A program made the position numbers and the translations under genes. This document shows positions 20,104 through 28,548 of a DNA stretch of 64,000 bases, piece by piece (the stretch's first letter is position 1; each line of letters begins with the position of its first letter). The notes below the pieces were generated by a model. It was not told the origin of the DNA. It saw nothing but the letters and a program-made list of their open reading frames with translations, and searched no databases. This DNA is from Martinezella lusitana (GTDB lineage Bacteria > Pseudomonadota > Alphaproteobacteria > Rhizobiales > Rhizobiaceae): NCBI RefSeq assembly GCF_014207095.1, contig NZ_JACHBG010000013.1, positions 62,001-126,000 on the forward strand, given 5' to 3'.

Positions 20104-21567
20104 ATGACGGACATGTCTACGCGCGGGGAAAAGGAGAAGATGCAGGCAGCCGGTTCCCGCTCGTTGTGGATCGCCCTGCTTGTTGCCGGCGCGTTCTTCA
20201 TGGAGAATTTGGATGGTACCGTCATCGCAACCGCGTTGCCGCAGATGGCCGTATCCTTCGGTGCCCGTCCCGTCGATCTCAATATCGGCATGAGCGCCTA
20301 TCTTCTGACGCTCGGTGTCTTCATCCCGATCAGCGGCTGGATCAGCGATCGCTTCGGCGCGCGCCTGGTATTTACCACGGCAGTCGTGATCTTCACGCTT
20401 GCCTCGGTTCTGTGCGGCTTTGCCAATGGGGTTGGTTCTTTTGTCGCGATGCGGATCCTGCAAGGCATCGGCGGTGCGATGATGGTGCCGGTCGGCCGTC
20501 TCGTTGTTTTGAACAACACGCCGAAAGACAAGTTGATTTCGGCGATTGCGACCATTACCTGGCCGGCGCTGGTCGCGCCGATCCTGGGGCCGCCGCTAGG
20601 TGGCTTCATTACCGATCATGCGAGCTGGCGCTGGATCTTCTTCCTTAATCTGCCACTTGGCATTTTGGCATTTGCCTTCGCGCTGATGCTCATTCCCGAA
20701 ACGAAGACGACGGCGCGGCCGCCCTTCGATTGGGCGGGGTTCGTCCTCAGCGGTCTCGGGCTGGCAAGCTTAATGTATGGGCTGGAACTGATCGGTCGTC
20801 CAGATCCGGTCTGGATGGAGGCTTGGTCCTATGTTCTTGCCGGACTGATCCTGCTTGCCGTTTCGGTGTTTCATTTCCTCAGGGCAGAACATCCGCTCAT
20901 CGATCTCTCGGGGCTGAAGCTGTCGACATTTGCGATCACGATTTCCGGTGGGTCGCTGTTCCGGGTCGCCATTGGTGCCGTGCCCTTTCTGCTGCCGTTG
21001 ATGTTCCAGGTCGGCTTCGGGCTCAGCGCCTTTCATGCCGGCATGCTGACCCTGGCAGTCTTTGCCGGCAACCTGGCAATGAAGCCGGCCACGACGCCGA
21101 TCTTGCGGCGCTTCGGGTTCAAGCCGGTGCTGATCGTCAACGGCATCCTGAATGCGATCTTCATCGCGGCCTGCGCCCTGTTCTCGCCGGACACACCGCT
21201 CTGGTTCATCGTGCCGGTATTGTTCATCGGCGGCATGTGCCGCTCGATGCATTTCACGGCACTGAATACAATCGCTTTTGCCGATATTCCACCGCAGCAG
21301 ATGACCGGTGCCAACACGCTGTTCAGCACTGTTTTTCAGTTGACCATGGGCATGGGGATAGCCGTCGGCGCCATCGGTATTCGCATTGGCCAGGCGATCG
21401 GTGCTCCGCTCGGAGGGAACGGCATCGTCGCGATAGAATTTCGCATCGCCTTCGTGCTGCTTGGAATTATCGCGTTGCTGGCCGTTCTCGATTGCCTGCC
21501 GCTCGACCGCAAGGCTGGCGACAATGTTTCGCGCAAACCAAAGGTCAGCACGAAGAAGGCGGCATAA
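20104..21567 (+). CDS. MFS exporter, DHA2 (14-TM) family
   Basis: 487-residue inner-membrane transporter related to but distinct from the exporter at 17226. The first span carries FFMENLDGTVIATALPQMA, the loop motif A is GWISDRFGARLVF, and motif C-like WPALVAPILGPPLGGFITD lies in the fifth span. About 14 hydrophobic segments follow. ATG 20104 (MTDMSTRG) is chosen because GAGGTGA is 8 bases upstream; an earlier ATG at 20065 lacks a good site. The C-terminus is lysine-rich (RKPKVSTKKAA). Substrate unknown. Confidence 0.88.
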   Translation: MTDMSTRGEKEKMQAAGSRSLWIALLVAGAFFMENLDGTVIATALPQMAVSFGARPVDLNIGMSAYLLTLGVFIPISGWISDRFGARLVFTTAVVIFTLASVLCGFANGVGSFVAMRILQGIGGAMMVPVGRLVVLNNTPKDKLISAIATITWPALVAPILGPPLGGFITDHASWRWIFFLNLPLGILAFAFALMLIPETKTTARPPFDWAGFVLSGLGLASLMYGLELIGRPDPVWMEAWSYVLAGLILLAVSVFHFLRAEHPLIDLSGLKLSTFAITISGGSLFRVAIGAVPFLLPLMFQVGFGLSAFHAGMLTLAVFAGNLAMKPATTPILRRFGFKPVLIVNGILNAIFIAACALFSPDTPLWFIVPVLFIGGMCRSMHFTALNTIAFADIPPQQMTGANTLFSTVFQLTMGMGIAVGAIGIRIGQAIGAPLGGNGIVAIEFRIAFVLLGIIALLAVLDCLPLDRKAGDNVSRKPKVSTKKAA

Positions 21568-21579
21568 GATTATTCTCGC

Positions 21580-21720
21580 TCAATGGGGGTACTGGATAAG
21601 ATTGTAGTGCAGCAACAGCGCGGGTATCGCCATCAGGATGATAAGAAGCATTGCAACGCTTGCCGTACGCACCAGCCTCATCCGCCGGGCGCGCTGGCCA
21701 GTCCAGTCATATACTGCCAT
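21580..21720 (-). CDS. Small single-span membrane protein
   Basis: 46-residue hypothetical protein. A basic N-terminus (TGQRARRMRLVR) is followed by one hydrophobic segment (TASVAMLLIILMAIPALLL), giving a predicted N-in single-span protein. AGGAGGGG precedes the ATG at 21720 at good spacing, which is the main evidence that it is real; the frame also opens earlier but without a site. Convergent to the MFS gene with a 12-base gap. Function unknown. Confidence 0.65.
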   Translation of the reverse strand: MAVYDWTGQRARRMRLVRTASVAMLLIILMAIPALLLHYNLIQYPH

Positions 21721-21977
21721 GATAATCCCCTCCTGTTCCTCGATTATTAGAAAGGCAAGAAATGGAACTCCAGTCAATATTGGCAATGGGGTCGCTGAAT
21801 AATCAGGATTTTCTAATACTCAAAGGCTTGGTGTTGTTACCCTGCGCCGATTGAGCGCGACTTGGATCACTGCAGAGCGACGATCGCTTCTTAGCATGCG
21901 ATCGGGCGCGTATAAAGGACAAGGAATTCGATCCTGCGACAGCGGGATCATTGGCGCTTTGAAAGAGGAAGAGTGCG

Positions 21978-23024
21978 ATGAGCAAGGTGCGTGCCCTGGT
22001 GCTGGAACGTCAGCATGAACTGGCAATCCGTGATATCGATCTGCCGCAGAAGGTCGGGCCAGGAGAGGTCAAGATCAAGATCCATACCGTCGGCGTTTGC
22101 GGGTCCGACGTGCATTACTATACGCATGGCAAGATCGGTCCGTTCGTCGTCAACGAACCGATGGTGCTTGGCCACGAGGCCGCGGGCACGATCGTCGAGG
22201 TTGGCGCCGGTGTGACGCATCTGAAGGTGGGCGATCGCGTCTGCATGGAGCCTGGGATTCCCGATCCCAACTCCAAGGCCAGCCGCCTCGGCATGTACAA
22301 TGTCGATCCCGCCGTCACCTTTTGGGCGACGCCGCCGATCCATGGCGTGCTGACGCCCTTTGTCGTGCACCCAGCGAACTATACCTTCAAGCTGCCCGAT
22401 AATGTGAGCTTTGCCGAAGGTGCGATGGTCGAGCCTTTTGCAGTCGGCATGCAGGCGGCGACCAAGGCACGTATCACGCCCGGCGACACGGCCGTCGTGC
22501 TTGGCGCCGGGCCGATCGGTATTATGGTGGCGATCGCGGCGCTGGCAGGCGGTTGCGCAAGGGCGATCGTTGCCGATCTGGCCCAGCCGAAGCTCGATAT
22601 CGCAGCGCAGTATCAGGGCGTGATCCCGGTCAACATTCGCGAGAAGAACCTGCTTGAAGAGGTTGACCGCCTGACGGACGGCTGGGGCGCCGATGTAATC
22701 TTCGAATGCTCAGGCTCGCCCAAGGCCTGGGAGACTGTGATGGAGCTTCCCCGTCCGGGCGGCGTGATCGTTGCCGTGGGCCTGCCGGTCAATCCGGTCG
22801 GCTTCGACGTTTCGACCGCCTCGACCAAGGAAATCCGCATCGAGACGGTTTTTCGCTATGCGCATCAGTATGAGCGTTCGATCGCATTGATTGCCTCCGG
22901 TCGCGTCGATCTGAAACCGCTGATCTCGGAGACCTTCGCCTTCGAACAGTCCATCAAGGCCTTCGACCGCGCCGTCGAGGCCCGACCGACGGATGTGAAG
23001 CTACAGATCGTTCTGGATCAGTAA
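21978..23024 (+). CDS. Zinc-dependent polyol dehydrogenase (xylitol/sorbitol dehydrogenase-like)
   Basis: 348-residue medium-chain dehydrogenase that oxidises a polyol to a ketose with NAD. Catalytic-zinc ligands are Cys41 (GVCGSDVHYY), His66 and Glu67 (VLGHEAAG). The NAD fold shows VVLGAGPIGIM. The four-cysteine lobe that binds structural zinc in many relatives is absent: the region reads EPGIPDPNSKASRLGMYNVD. GAGGAAGAG precedes the ATG. It stands alone, so the true substrate (xylitol, sorbitol or another) is not resolved. Confidence 0.88.
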   Translation: MSKVRALVLERQHELAIRDIDLPQKVGPGEVKIKIHTVGVCGSDVHYYTHGKIGPFVVNEPMVLGHEAAGTIVEVGAGVTHLKVGDRVCMEPGIPDPNSKASRLGMYNVDPAVTFWATPPIHGVLTPFVVHPANYTFKLPDNVSFAEGAMVEPFAVGMQAATKARITPGDTAVVLGAGPIGIMVAIAALAGGCARAIVADLAQPKLDIAAQYQGVIPVNIREKNLLEEVDRLTDGWGADVIFECSGSPKAWETVMELPRPGGVIVAVGLPVNPVGFDVSTASTKEIRIETVFRYAHQYERSIALIASGRVDLKPLISETFAFEQSIKAFDRAVEARPTDVKLQIVLDQ

Positions 23025-23129
23025 ATTCCGACCATGTCACATCGCCTTGCCTTATGCCTGATATCGGGCTGTGCATCGGCGGGGCGATGTTTCATATCGG
23101 CGGTAGACGGCTTGGTAAAAGCGATGCTA

Positions 23130-23177
23130 CTGCATGATTCCTTAAATCGGAAAACGATTTAAGGACAAATTATGCAG
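23130..23177. repeat. Intergenic palindrome (rhizobial type)
   Basis: Nested inverted repeat: outer CTGCAT / ATGCAG and inner CCTTAAATCG / CGATTTAAGG around a short GAAAA loop. It follows the dehydrogenase gene and precedes the antiporter gene; it may act as a transcript-end hairpin. Confidence 0.6.
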
Positions 23178-23248
23178 CAGATCTAAAGGTGCTGTAGTAG
23201 CCGGAAACAACGGAACAGGCTTGACGCCGTGAAACGGGAAGGATTGCC

Positions 23249-24991
23249 GTGCCGCACGACGTTGCATTGATCGCATTGATTGCCGCTGGCTTCGTGTTCG
23301 CGGCCGTTTTCGGCTATGTGGCCGACAGGCTGCGGTTGCCGCCGCTGGTCGGCTATCTGGTTGCCGGTGTCATCATCGGCTCATCCACACCCGGCTTCGT
23401 CGCCGACGTCTCGCTCGCCTCGCAATTGGCGGAGATCGGCGTCATCCTCCTGATGTTTGGTGTCGGCCTGCATTTCTCCGCCGCCGATCTCCTGGCGGTC
23501 CGTGGCGTCGCAATTCCCGGCGCCATCGGCCAGATTTTGATAGCCACCCTCCTGGGTATCGGCCTGACCTCACTTTGGGGATGGAGCTTCGGCGCAGGCG
23601 TCGTCTTCGGGCTTAGCCTTGCTGTTGCCAGTACGGTCGTGCTTCTGAAGGCGCTGGAGGAGCGCAATCTGGTGAGTTCGACCAATGGTCGCGTGGCTGT
23701 CGGCTGGCTCATCGTCGAGGATCTGGCCATGGTGCTGGCGCTTGTCCTGCTGCCGGCCTTTGCCGGTGTGATGGGCGGCCATGCGGACGCGGGCGATCAC
23801 GCGGCATCAGGCTCGATCTGGCTGACGATCGGGATGACGCTCCTCAAGGTGGCGGCCTTCGCCGTCGTTGCGATCTTCCTCGGCCCGCGTGTCGTACCCT
23901 GGCTCCTGACTTCTGTTGCCCGAACGGGCTCGCGGGAACTCTTCACACTGTCCGTTCTGGCGATTGCGCTCGGTATCGCCTTCGGTGCGGCGGAGATATT
24001 TGGCGTTTCCTTTGCTCTCGGCGCGTTCTTCGCTGGGCTCGTGATGAGTGAATCCCATCTCAGCCATAGGGCTGCGGCCGACTCGCTGCCGTTGCAGAAT
24101 GCGTTCTCGGTACTGTTCTTCGTTTCGGTCGGAATGCTGTTCGATCCGTCGGTATTGATCCGCGAGCCGCTGATGATCATCGGCGTGCTTGCGCTGATCA
24201 TGCTGGGCAAGTCCTTAATCGCCTTCGGCGTCGTGCTCTTGCTCCGGTATCCCGCCACCATGGGCTTTGCGGTCGCGGCCGGTCTGGCACAGATCGGGGA
24301 ATTCTCTTTCATCCTGGCCGGGCTTGGCGTTTCGCTGGGGCTTCTGTCCCGCGAGGGACAGGATCTCATTCTCGCAGGCGCAATCTTGTCGATCACGCTT
24401 AACCCGCTGGCTTTCTTTGCCATCGGCAAGCTCGAGACATGGACATTTGCCCGGTGGCCGTCGCTTGCGAACAGATACGGCATGGCAAAGCAGGACGGGC
24501 TACGCCGCGAATTGGCCGTCATCAACAAGCAGCGCGAGGAACGAGACCGCCAGCATCACCTCGAGATCGAGCAACTGATCGAGACATTCCCGATGTTCGC
24601 CGAACTGGACGATAATGCGCATGAAGAGCTCCTTCTGCTCTTCCGGCCGCGCTCGGCTTCTCCCGGCGACCGCGTCATCCGCACCGGCGATCGCGGCGAC
24701 AGCATGTTCTTCATCGCATCCGGTGCCGTCGAAGTGCAACTCGAGGAAGACGAAATTCCGCTCGGTGCCGGGTCGTTCTTCGGCGAAATGGCCCTGCTGA
24801 CGGGTGCACGCCGCACCGCCGATGTCGTTGCCGTCGACTTTTGTCAGCTCTTCGTTCTGGAACGCCGCGACTTTAACCTGTTCATGTCGCGCCATCCGCA
24901 GTTGCGCGCCGCCGTCAGCCGGATGGCGAGGGAGCGGCAGGAAAGCAACGTGTCACGCCAGCGGCGCGACCAGTCGCTCGATGCGGGCTGA
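23249..24991 (+). CDS. Monovalent cation:proton antiporter (CPA2/KefB-like) with cyclic-nucleotide-binding domain
   Basis: 580-residue membrane protein. Residues 1 to about 390 form the Na+/H+ exchanger-type membrane domain (LPPLVGYLVAGVIIGSSTPG; LMFGVGLHFSAADLL, as in KefB/YbaL). Instead of the usual TrkA-N nucleotide domain, residues about 440-565 look like a cNMP-binding domain, with RPRSASPGDRVIRTGDRGDS and the phosphate-binding cassette FGEMALLTGARRTADV. Translation starts at GTG 23249 behind GAAGGA. It probably exchanges K+ or Na+ for protons under control of a small cyclic nucleotide; ligand and ion are inferred. Confidence 0.87.
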   Translation: MPHDVALIALIAAGFVFAAVFGYVADRLRLPPLVGYLVAGVIIGSSTPGFVADVSLASQLAEIGVILLMFGVGLHFSAADLLAVRGVAIPGAIGQILIATLLGIGLTSLWGWSFGAGVVFGLSLAVASTVVLLKALEERNLVSSTNGRVAVGWLIVEDLAMVLALVLLPAFAGVMGGHADAGDHAASGSIWLTIGMTLLKVAAFAVVAIFLGPRVVPWLLTSVARTGSRELFTLSVLAIALGIAFGAAEIFGVSFALGAFFAGLVMSESHLSHRAAADSLPLQNAFSVLFFVSVGMLFDPSVLIREPLMIIGVLALIMLGKSLIAFGVVLLLRYPATMGFAVAAGLAQIGEFSFILAGLGVSLGLLSREGQDLILAGAILSITLNPLAFFAIGKLETWTFARWPSLANRYGMAKQDGLRRELAVINKQREERDRQHHLEIEQLIETFPMFAELDDNAHEELLLLFRPRSASPGDRVIRTGDRGDSMFFIASGAVEVQLEEDEIPLGAGSFFGEMALLTGARRTADVVAVDFCQLFVLERRDFNLFMSRHPQLRAAVSRMARERQESNVSRQRRDQSLDAG

Positions 24992-25005
24992 TTGCTTCCG
25001 ACGCC

Positions 25006-25914
25006 CTATCGGCGTTTGAGCCAGGACTTCGAAACGCGGCAGGCCATGGTGTAGGCCGGGTCGAAGACATTCCCGACATCGTAGCGAACGACTTGTCCGA
25101 GCAGATGGCTTGCCGCCGTCTTGTCCAACCCGTAATCTGAACCGAGCCAGCGCAGCATTTCGCTGGTGGCGTGCTGCAGCGCCTGATCGAGCGGCCGGGC
25201 ATTGCCGATGGTGAAGATGTCGTCTGCCGTTTCGCCGCGCGGCCAGATGATCCTCTTCTTTCCCACGCTCAGGCGCACCGTCACCTCGAAGGTGGTTTCA
25301 ATCCCCGTACCGACGATCTCGCCATCGCCTTGCACGGCATGGCAATCGCCGAGAAAGAAGAGCGCACCGGGCGCCGATATTGGAAACCAGACGGTCGTGC
25401 CAGGTCCCAGCAGGCGATAGTCCATGTTGCCACCGAACTCGCCGCTGGTCGCTGTCGATATCGCCTGCCCGAGCGACGGCGCAACGCCAAAGCAGCCGAT
25501 CATCGGCGAAAGCGGCAAGGTAAAATCTTCAAGACCCGCGACCGGCTCGGCGAGCCTGGTCGTCAGAGCCTCGCGGTCGATCTTCCAGATCACCCTCTCG
25601 CTTGCGGGGAGTGTGCGTACATCCTGGGGATCGACGACATTGCTGGCCACCATGTTACGGGTAAATCCCGTGTCCCGGGTCGGCACCATGCTCAGGATCT
25701 CGACCTTCAGGGAATCGCCCGGTTCCGCGCCCTCGACGAAGATCGGTCCGTTCATCGGGTTCGGGCCTGAGATGCGATTGATATCATGCTTGTCGTAACC
25801 GGCTGCATCGAGTGTTTCGGTGACGACCGTATCGCCGTCGGCGATATGCAAGGCCGACGGTAGCGAGCCGATGACGTTATGGAAACTATTCGGAACGAAA
25901 CGATGCGTGGTCAT
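25006..25914 (-). CDS. Acetamidase/formamidase family protein
   Basis: 302-residue protein of the FmdA/AmdA family, which hydrolyses short amides to acid and ammonia. Recognisable segments are HIADGDTVVTETLDA, NPMNGPIFVEGAEPGDSL, the glycine-rich GEFGGNMDYR and FLGDCHAVQGDGEIVGTGIE. The last motif holds the conserved acidic and histidine residues. It is convergent with the antiporter gene (14-base gap). No amide transporter is adjacent, so the physiological substrate is open. Confidence 0.88.
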   Translation of the reverse strand: MTTHRFVPNSFHNVIGSLPSALHIADGDTVVTETLDAAGYDKHDINRISGPNPMNGPIFVEGAEPGDSLKVEILSMVPTRDTGFTRNMVASNVVDPQDVRTLPASERVIWKIDREALTTRLAEPVAGLEDFTLPLSPMIGCFGVAPSLGQAISTATSGEFGGNMDYRLLGPGTTVWFPISAPGALFFLGDCHAVQGDGEIVGTGIETTFEVTVRLSVGKKRIIWPRGETADDIFTIGNARPLDQALQHATSEMLRWLGSDYGLDKTAASHLLGQVVRYDVGNVFDPAYTMACRVSKSWLKRR

Positions 25915-26011
25915 TGCGTTTGCAGCCTCTTGTGCACTTGGGTCCGAGAGATCTTCTAAGCTGCCGGGACGATGCCGAAAAGACTGTTACGCCAGGACGT
26001 TGCGCTTTTCA

Positions 26012-27067
26012 TCAAACCGGCGGCATCCCGCCCAGATAGGGCATGCTGTGCGCGGTCAACTTTTTCAACAATGCCGCAAGCTCTGAGTTGGGGAACCGGC
26101 GTTCGAATGGGGTCGCCCATGCGATGTCGTCAGCGTGAAGATGCATGGCCTCTTGGGCCGTTCCGGCTTTCGTCGCAAAGAGGGAGGGATCATCGATGCC
26201 CGCAACGATCAATCGTACGAGGCGAGACAGCGCATTGTCGTTGGCTGCATAGAGATCGATGTCGTTGGCCGAGGCCAGTTCCGCCATCGTCACCAGCGGA
26301 GCGGCGGCGAAGATATGATAGTGCAGCGCCCGAGATCGCCGCTCCATTTCCAGCGGCATGGTTCCATCAGGCTGGACCTGCCTCGCTCCGATTTTGAAGC
26401 TGCCCACGCCCCAATCGAACAGATCTTTCCGATCGGCGGCGATGCCGGCTGCCATGGCGGTGAAGCCAGCCCAATAGCGGTGATTATTGCGGCCGTCGCT
26501 CTTGTCGTCTCGTTTCTTGTAGTAGTCGATGTTTCGCGAGGCGACGTCCGCCAGCGAGGCCGTTATTCGCGATCGTTCCTTCGCCGAGATATCGCTATCC
26601 GAGCGGATCTTGAGCCAGGCGATGGCGAAGGAACCGAGCGTCCAACCCTGCACGTAAACAGCCTGGTTCGTAGTCGTATCGCCGGTCAGCGCGCTATTCG
26701 CGGCAAAACTGTCAAGGAAATGTGCGGCGCAGCGCGCACTCATCTCATCGCCGTCGGCCTGATAGCGGTCGGCCATATCGATGACATCTCGCATTGCCGA
26801 ACGCAGACCGCCCGTTGCTTCATCATAGGCCTTCTTGCGTACGGGATCGACAATGGAATGGGCCGCGTCGGTGTAATAATCCGCCGCCTTGATCGTGTTT
26901 GGCAACTCTGGCGGCGACGGACAGGTAAACGCATCTCTTTTCTGGACCGAGACGGGCATATCCCACGGGCTTCGCAATTCGGCGGCTCGTCCCTGGGCGA
27001 TACCTGTAAGCAGCAGAGAGAGGGTAAGCATGGCGGATTTCAGAGGTAGCTTATCCAAATGTGACAT
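26012..27067 (-). CDS. algL: Alginate lyase (polysaccharide lyase family 5)
   Basis: 351-residue periplasmic mannuronate lyase. A signal peptide is predicted over residues 1-30 (basic start, AMLTLSLLLTGIAQG, then RAA). The AlgL fold is clear: SPWDMPVS near the mature start, FTCPSPPEL, and the catalytic region GRNNHRYWAGFTAMA containing the conserved NNH and Y/W residues, then DLFDWGVGSFKIGARQV and RRSRALHYHIFA with the catalytic Tyr/His. ATG 27067 (MSHLDK) is the likely start; its ribosome binding site is weak. No alginate synthesis genes are nearby. Confidence 0.88.
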   Translation of the reverse strand: MSHLDKLPLKSAMLTLSLLLTGIAQGRAAELRSPWDMPVSVQKRDAFTCPSPPELPNTIKAADYYTDAAHSIVDPVRKKAYDEATGGLRSAMRDVIDMADRYQADGDEMSARCAAHFLDSFAANSALTGDTTTNQAVYVQGWTLGSFAIAWLKIRSDSDISAKERSRITASLADVASRNIDYYKKRDDKSDGRNNHRYWAGFTAMAAGIAADRKDLFDWGVGSFKIGARQVQPDGTMPLEMERRSRALHYHIFAAAPLVTMAELASANDIDLYAANDNALSRLVRLIVAGIDDPSLFATKAGTAQEAMHLHADDIAWATPFERRFPNSELAALLKKLTAHSMPYLGGMPPV

Positions 27068-27294
27068 TTGACACCGGGCGTGTGGTCGCGTGTTTGCGGC
27101 TGATGGCCACGTCACTATTGCCCGGTTGATGGCGATTTTGCGTCCGTATTCGACCGGTAAATGCCGCCATGGGTCGGTCTCTCATTCGCTCGCCTTTCCA
27201 TCCATCCCGTTGGTCCCGCTGCTTGACTAAAAGCGCAATTCTGCGACCGTAGCATCGCGACATCCCTTTCGGCCTTCAGGGAAAAGGCTCGTCT

Positions 27295-28341
27295 ATGAAT
27301 GAGTTACGGTTACTTCGTTGCCTGTGCCGTCTTGCCATGACGGTCGTTGCCGCGGCGGCGATGAGCCTTCCGCCTGTAACATCGGCATCGGCTGACGAGG
27401 TGTTGGATTTGCCGCCACAAACGAAGGCATCGAGCGAACAGGTCGAGAAACTGATCGGTTCCATGCGCGACAGCGGCGCAATGTCCGACAAGGATCTGTT
27501 GCGACGGCGGGCGGATTTCGAGAAGCTCATGGGGGCGACACCGGATGCAACGCGCGTGCAGATCCGACGCGTTGACGCAAACGGTGTCGATGCCGATCTC
27601 ATATGGCCGGCCCGCTTGCACCATCCGATCGGCCGGCGCGCCATTCTCTATCTGCATGGCGGCGGCTTCTACAGCGGTTCGCTGAGGACACATCGAAATA
27701 TCGCCTCGGCACTTGCCAAGGCGGCTTCGGCAGATGTGTTGCTCATCGACTACCGTCTCGCGCCAGACTACAGCTATCCAGCACAGATCGACGATTGCGT
27801 TGCCGCTTACCGCTGGCTTACGACATCGGGATACAGGCCGGGAAACATCGTGATTGCCGGTGAGTCCGTGGGAGCGACCCTGGCGATCGAGGTCGTCCTC
27901 AATCAGATGCGCCTTTCGGGACCGCTCCCTGCTGGCGTGATCGCCATGAGCCCGGTGACCGATTTCGCCGCGACCGGGGCGTCGCTGGCAACAAATGCCG
28001 GAGAAGATCCGTTCATGGGTAAGGAGGAATTGGCGATCATTCGCAATGCGTTTGCACCCAACCATTCCGCGGCGGATCCCGCATTGTCGCCACTCTATGG
28101 CAAATTTGCCAATTTTCCGCCTCTCCTTATCCAGGTTGGATCCCGCGAGACGCTGCTCGACGACAGCCGGAGGCTGGCGGATAAGGTGCGGGAGGCCGGT
28201 GGCGATGTCAGTCTGGAGGTCTGGCCCGGCATGATCCATCAATGGCAGCTGTTCCCCTTCTGGCTCGACGATTCAAGAAGGGCGGTCGGGAGAGCCGCGG
28301 AGTTTGCCATTTCGCATTTTGCCGACAAGCCTGGACAATAA
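27295..28341 (+). CDS. Secreted alpha/beta hydrolase (HSL/family IV esterase-like)
   Basis: 348-residue esterase or lipase. A signal-peptide-like N-terminus is present (CRLAMTVVAAAAMSL, ending near ASA at residue 33). The oxyanion motif HGGGF starts at residue 121 and the nucleophile is Ser191 in GESVG. The later EDPFMGKEE region and GMIHQWQ supply the likely acid and the catalytic histidine. It is divergent from algL across a 227-base gap. Substrate unknown. Confidence 0.86.
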   Translation: MNELRLLRCLCRLAMTVVAAAAMSLPPVTSASADEVLDLPPQTKASSEQVEKLIGSMRDSGAMSDKDLLRRRADFEKLMGATPDATRVQIRRVDANGVDADLIWPARLHHPIGRRAILYLHGGGFYSGSLRTHRNIASALAKAASADVLLIDYRLAPDYSYPAQIDDCVAAYRWLTTSGYRPGNIVIAGESVGATLAIEVVLNQMRLSGPLPAGVIAMSPVTDFAATGASLATNAGEDPFMGKEELAIIRNAFAPNHSAADPALSPLYGKFANFPPLLIQVGSRETLLDDSRRLADKVREAGGDVSLEVWPGMIHQWQLFPFWLDDSRRAVGRAAEFAISHFADKPGQ

Positions 28342-28432
28342 GCTCGGGGGGCGTGACGACCCTCGATCATCAGTCATTCATGCAGATCGGTAGGGGCGGA
28401 GTTCCATCGGCTGGTGTCATTACGTCAATTAA

Positions 28433-28521
28433 ATAGCGCGATAAATAATCGAAAGATAAATTTTATTGTAGACAGAGCAAAGGTGGTTCGCTATGCATAT
28501 TGATAGCGCGATAATAAATCG
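28433..28521. promoter_or_regulatory. Repeated operator-like elements upstream of the exported hydrolase
   Basis: Two near-identical 19-base elements, ATAGCGCGATAAATAATCG at 28433 and ATAGCGCGATAATAAATCG at 28503, are spaced 70 bases apart. The second overlaps an inverted repeat GCTAT/ATAGC (28490-28507). They lie within 120 bases of the start codon at 28549. The regulator is not known. Confidence 0.5.
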
Positions 28522-28548
28522 TGCGATATTAGATAAGTGGAGATTGAA

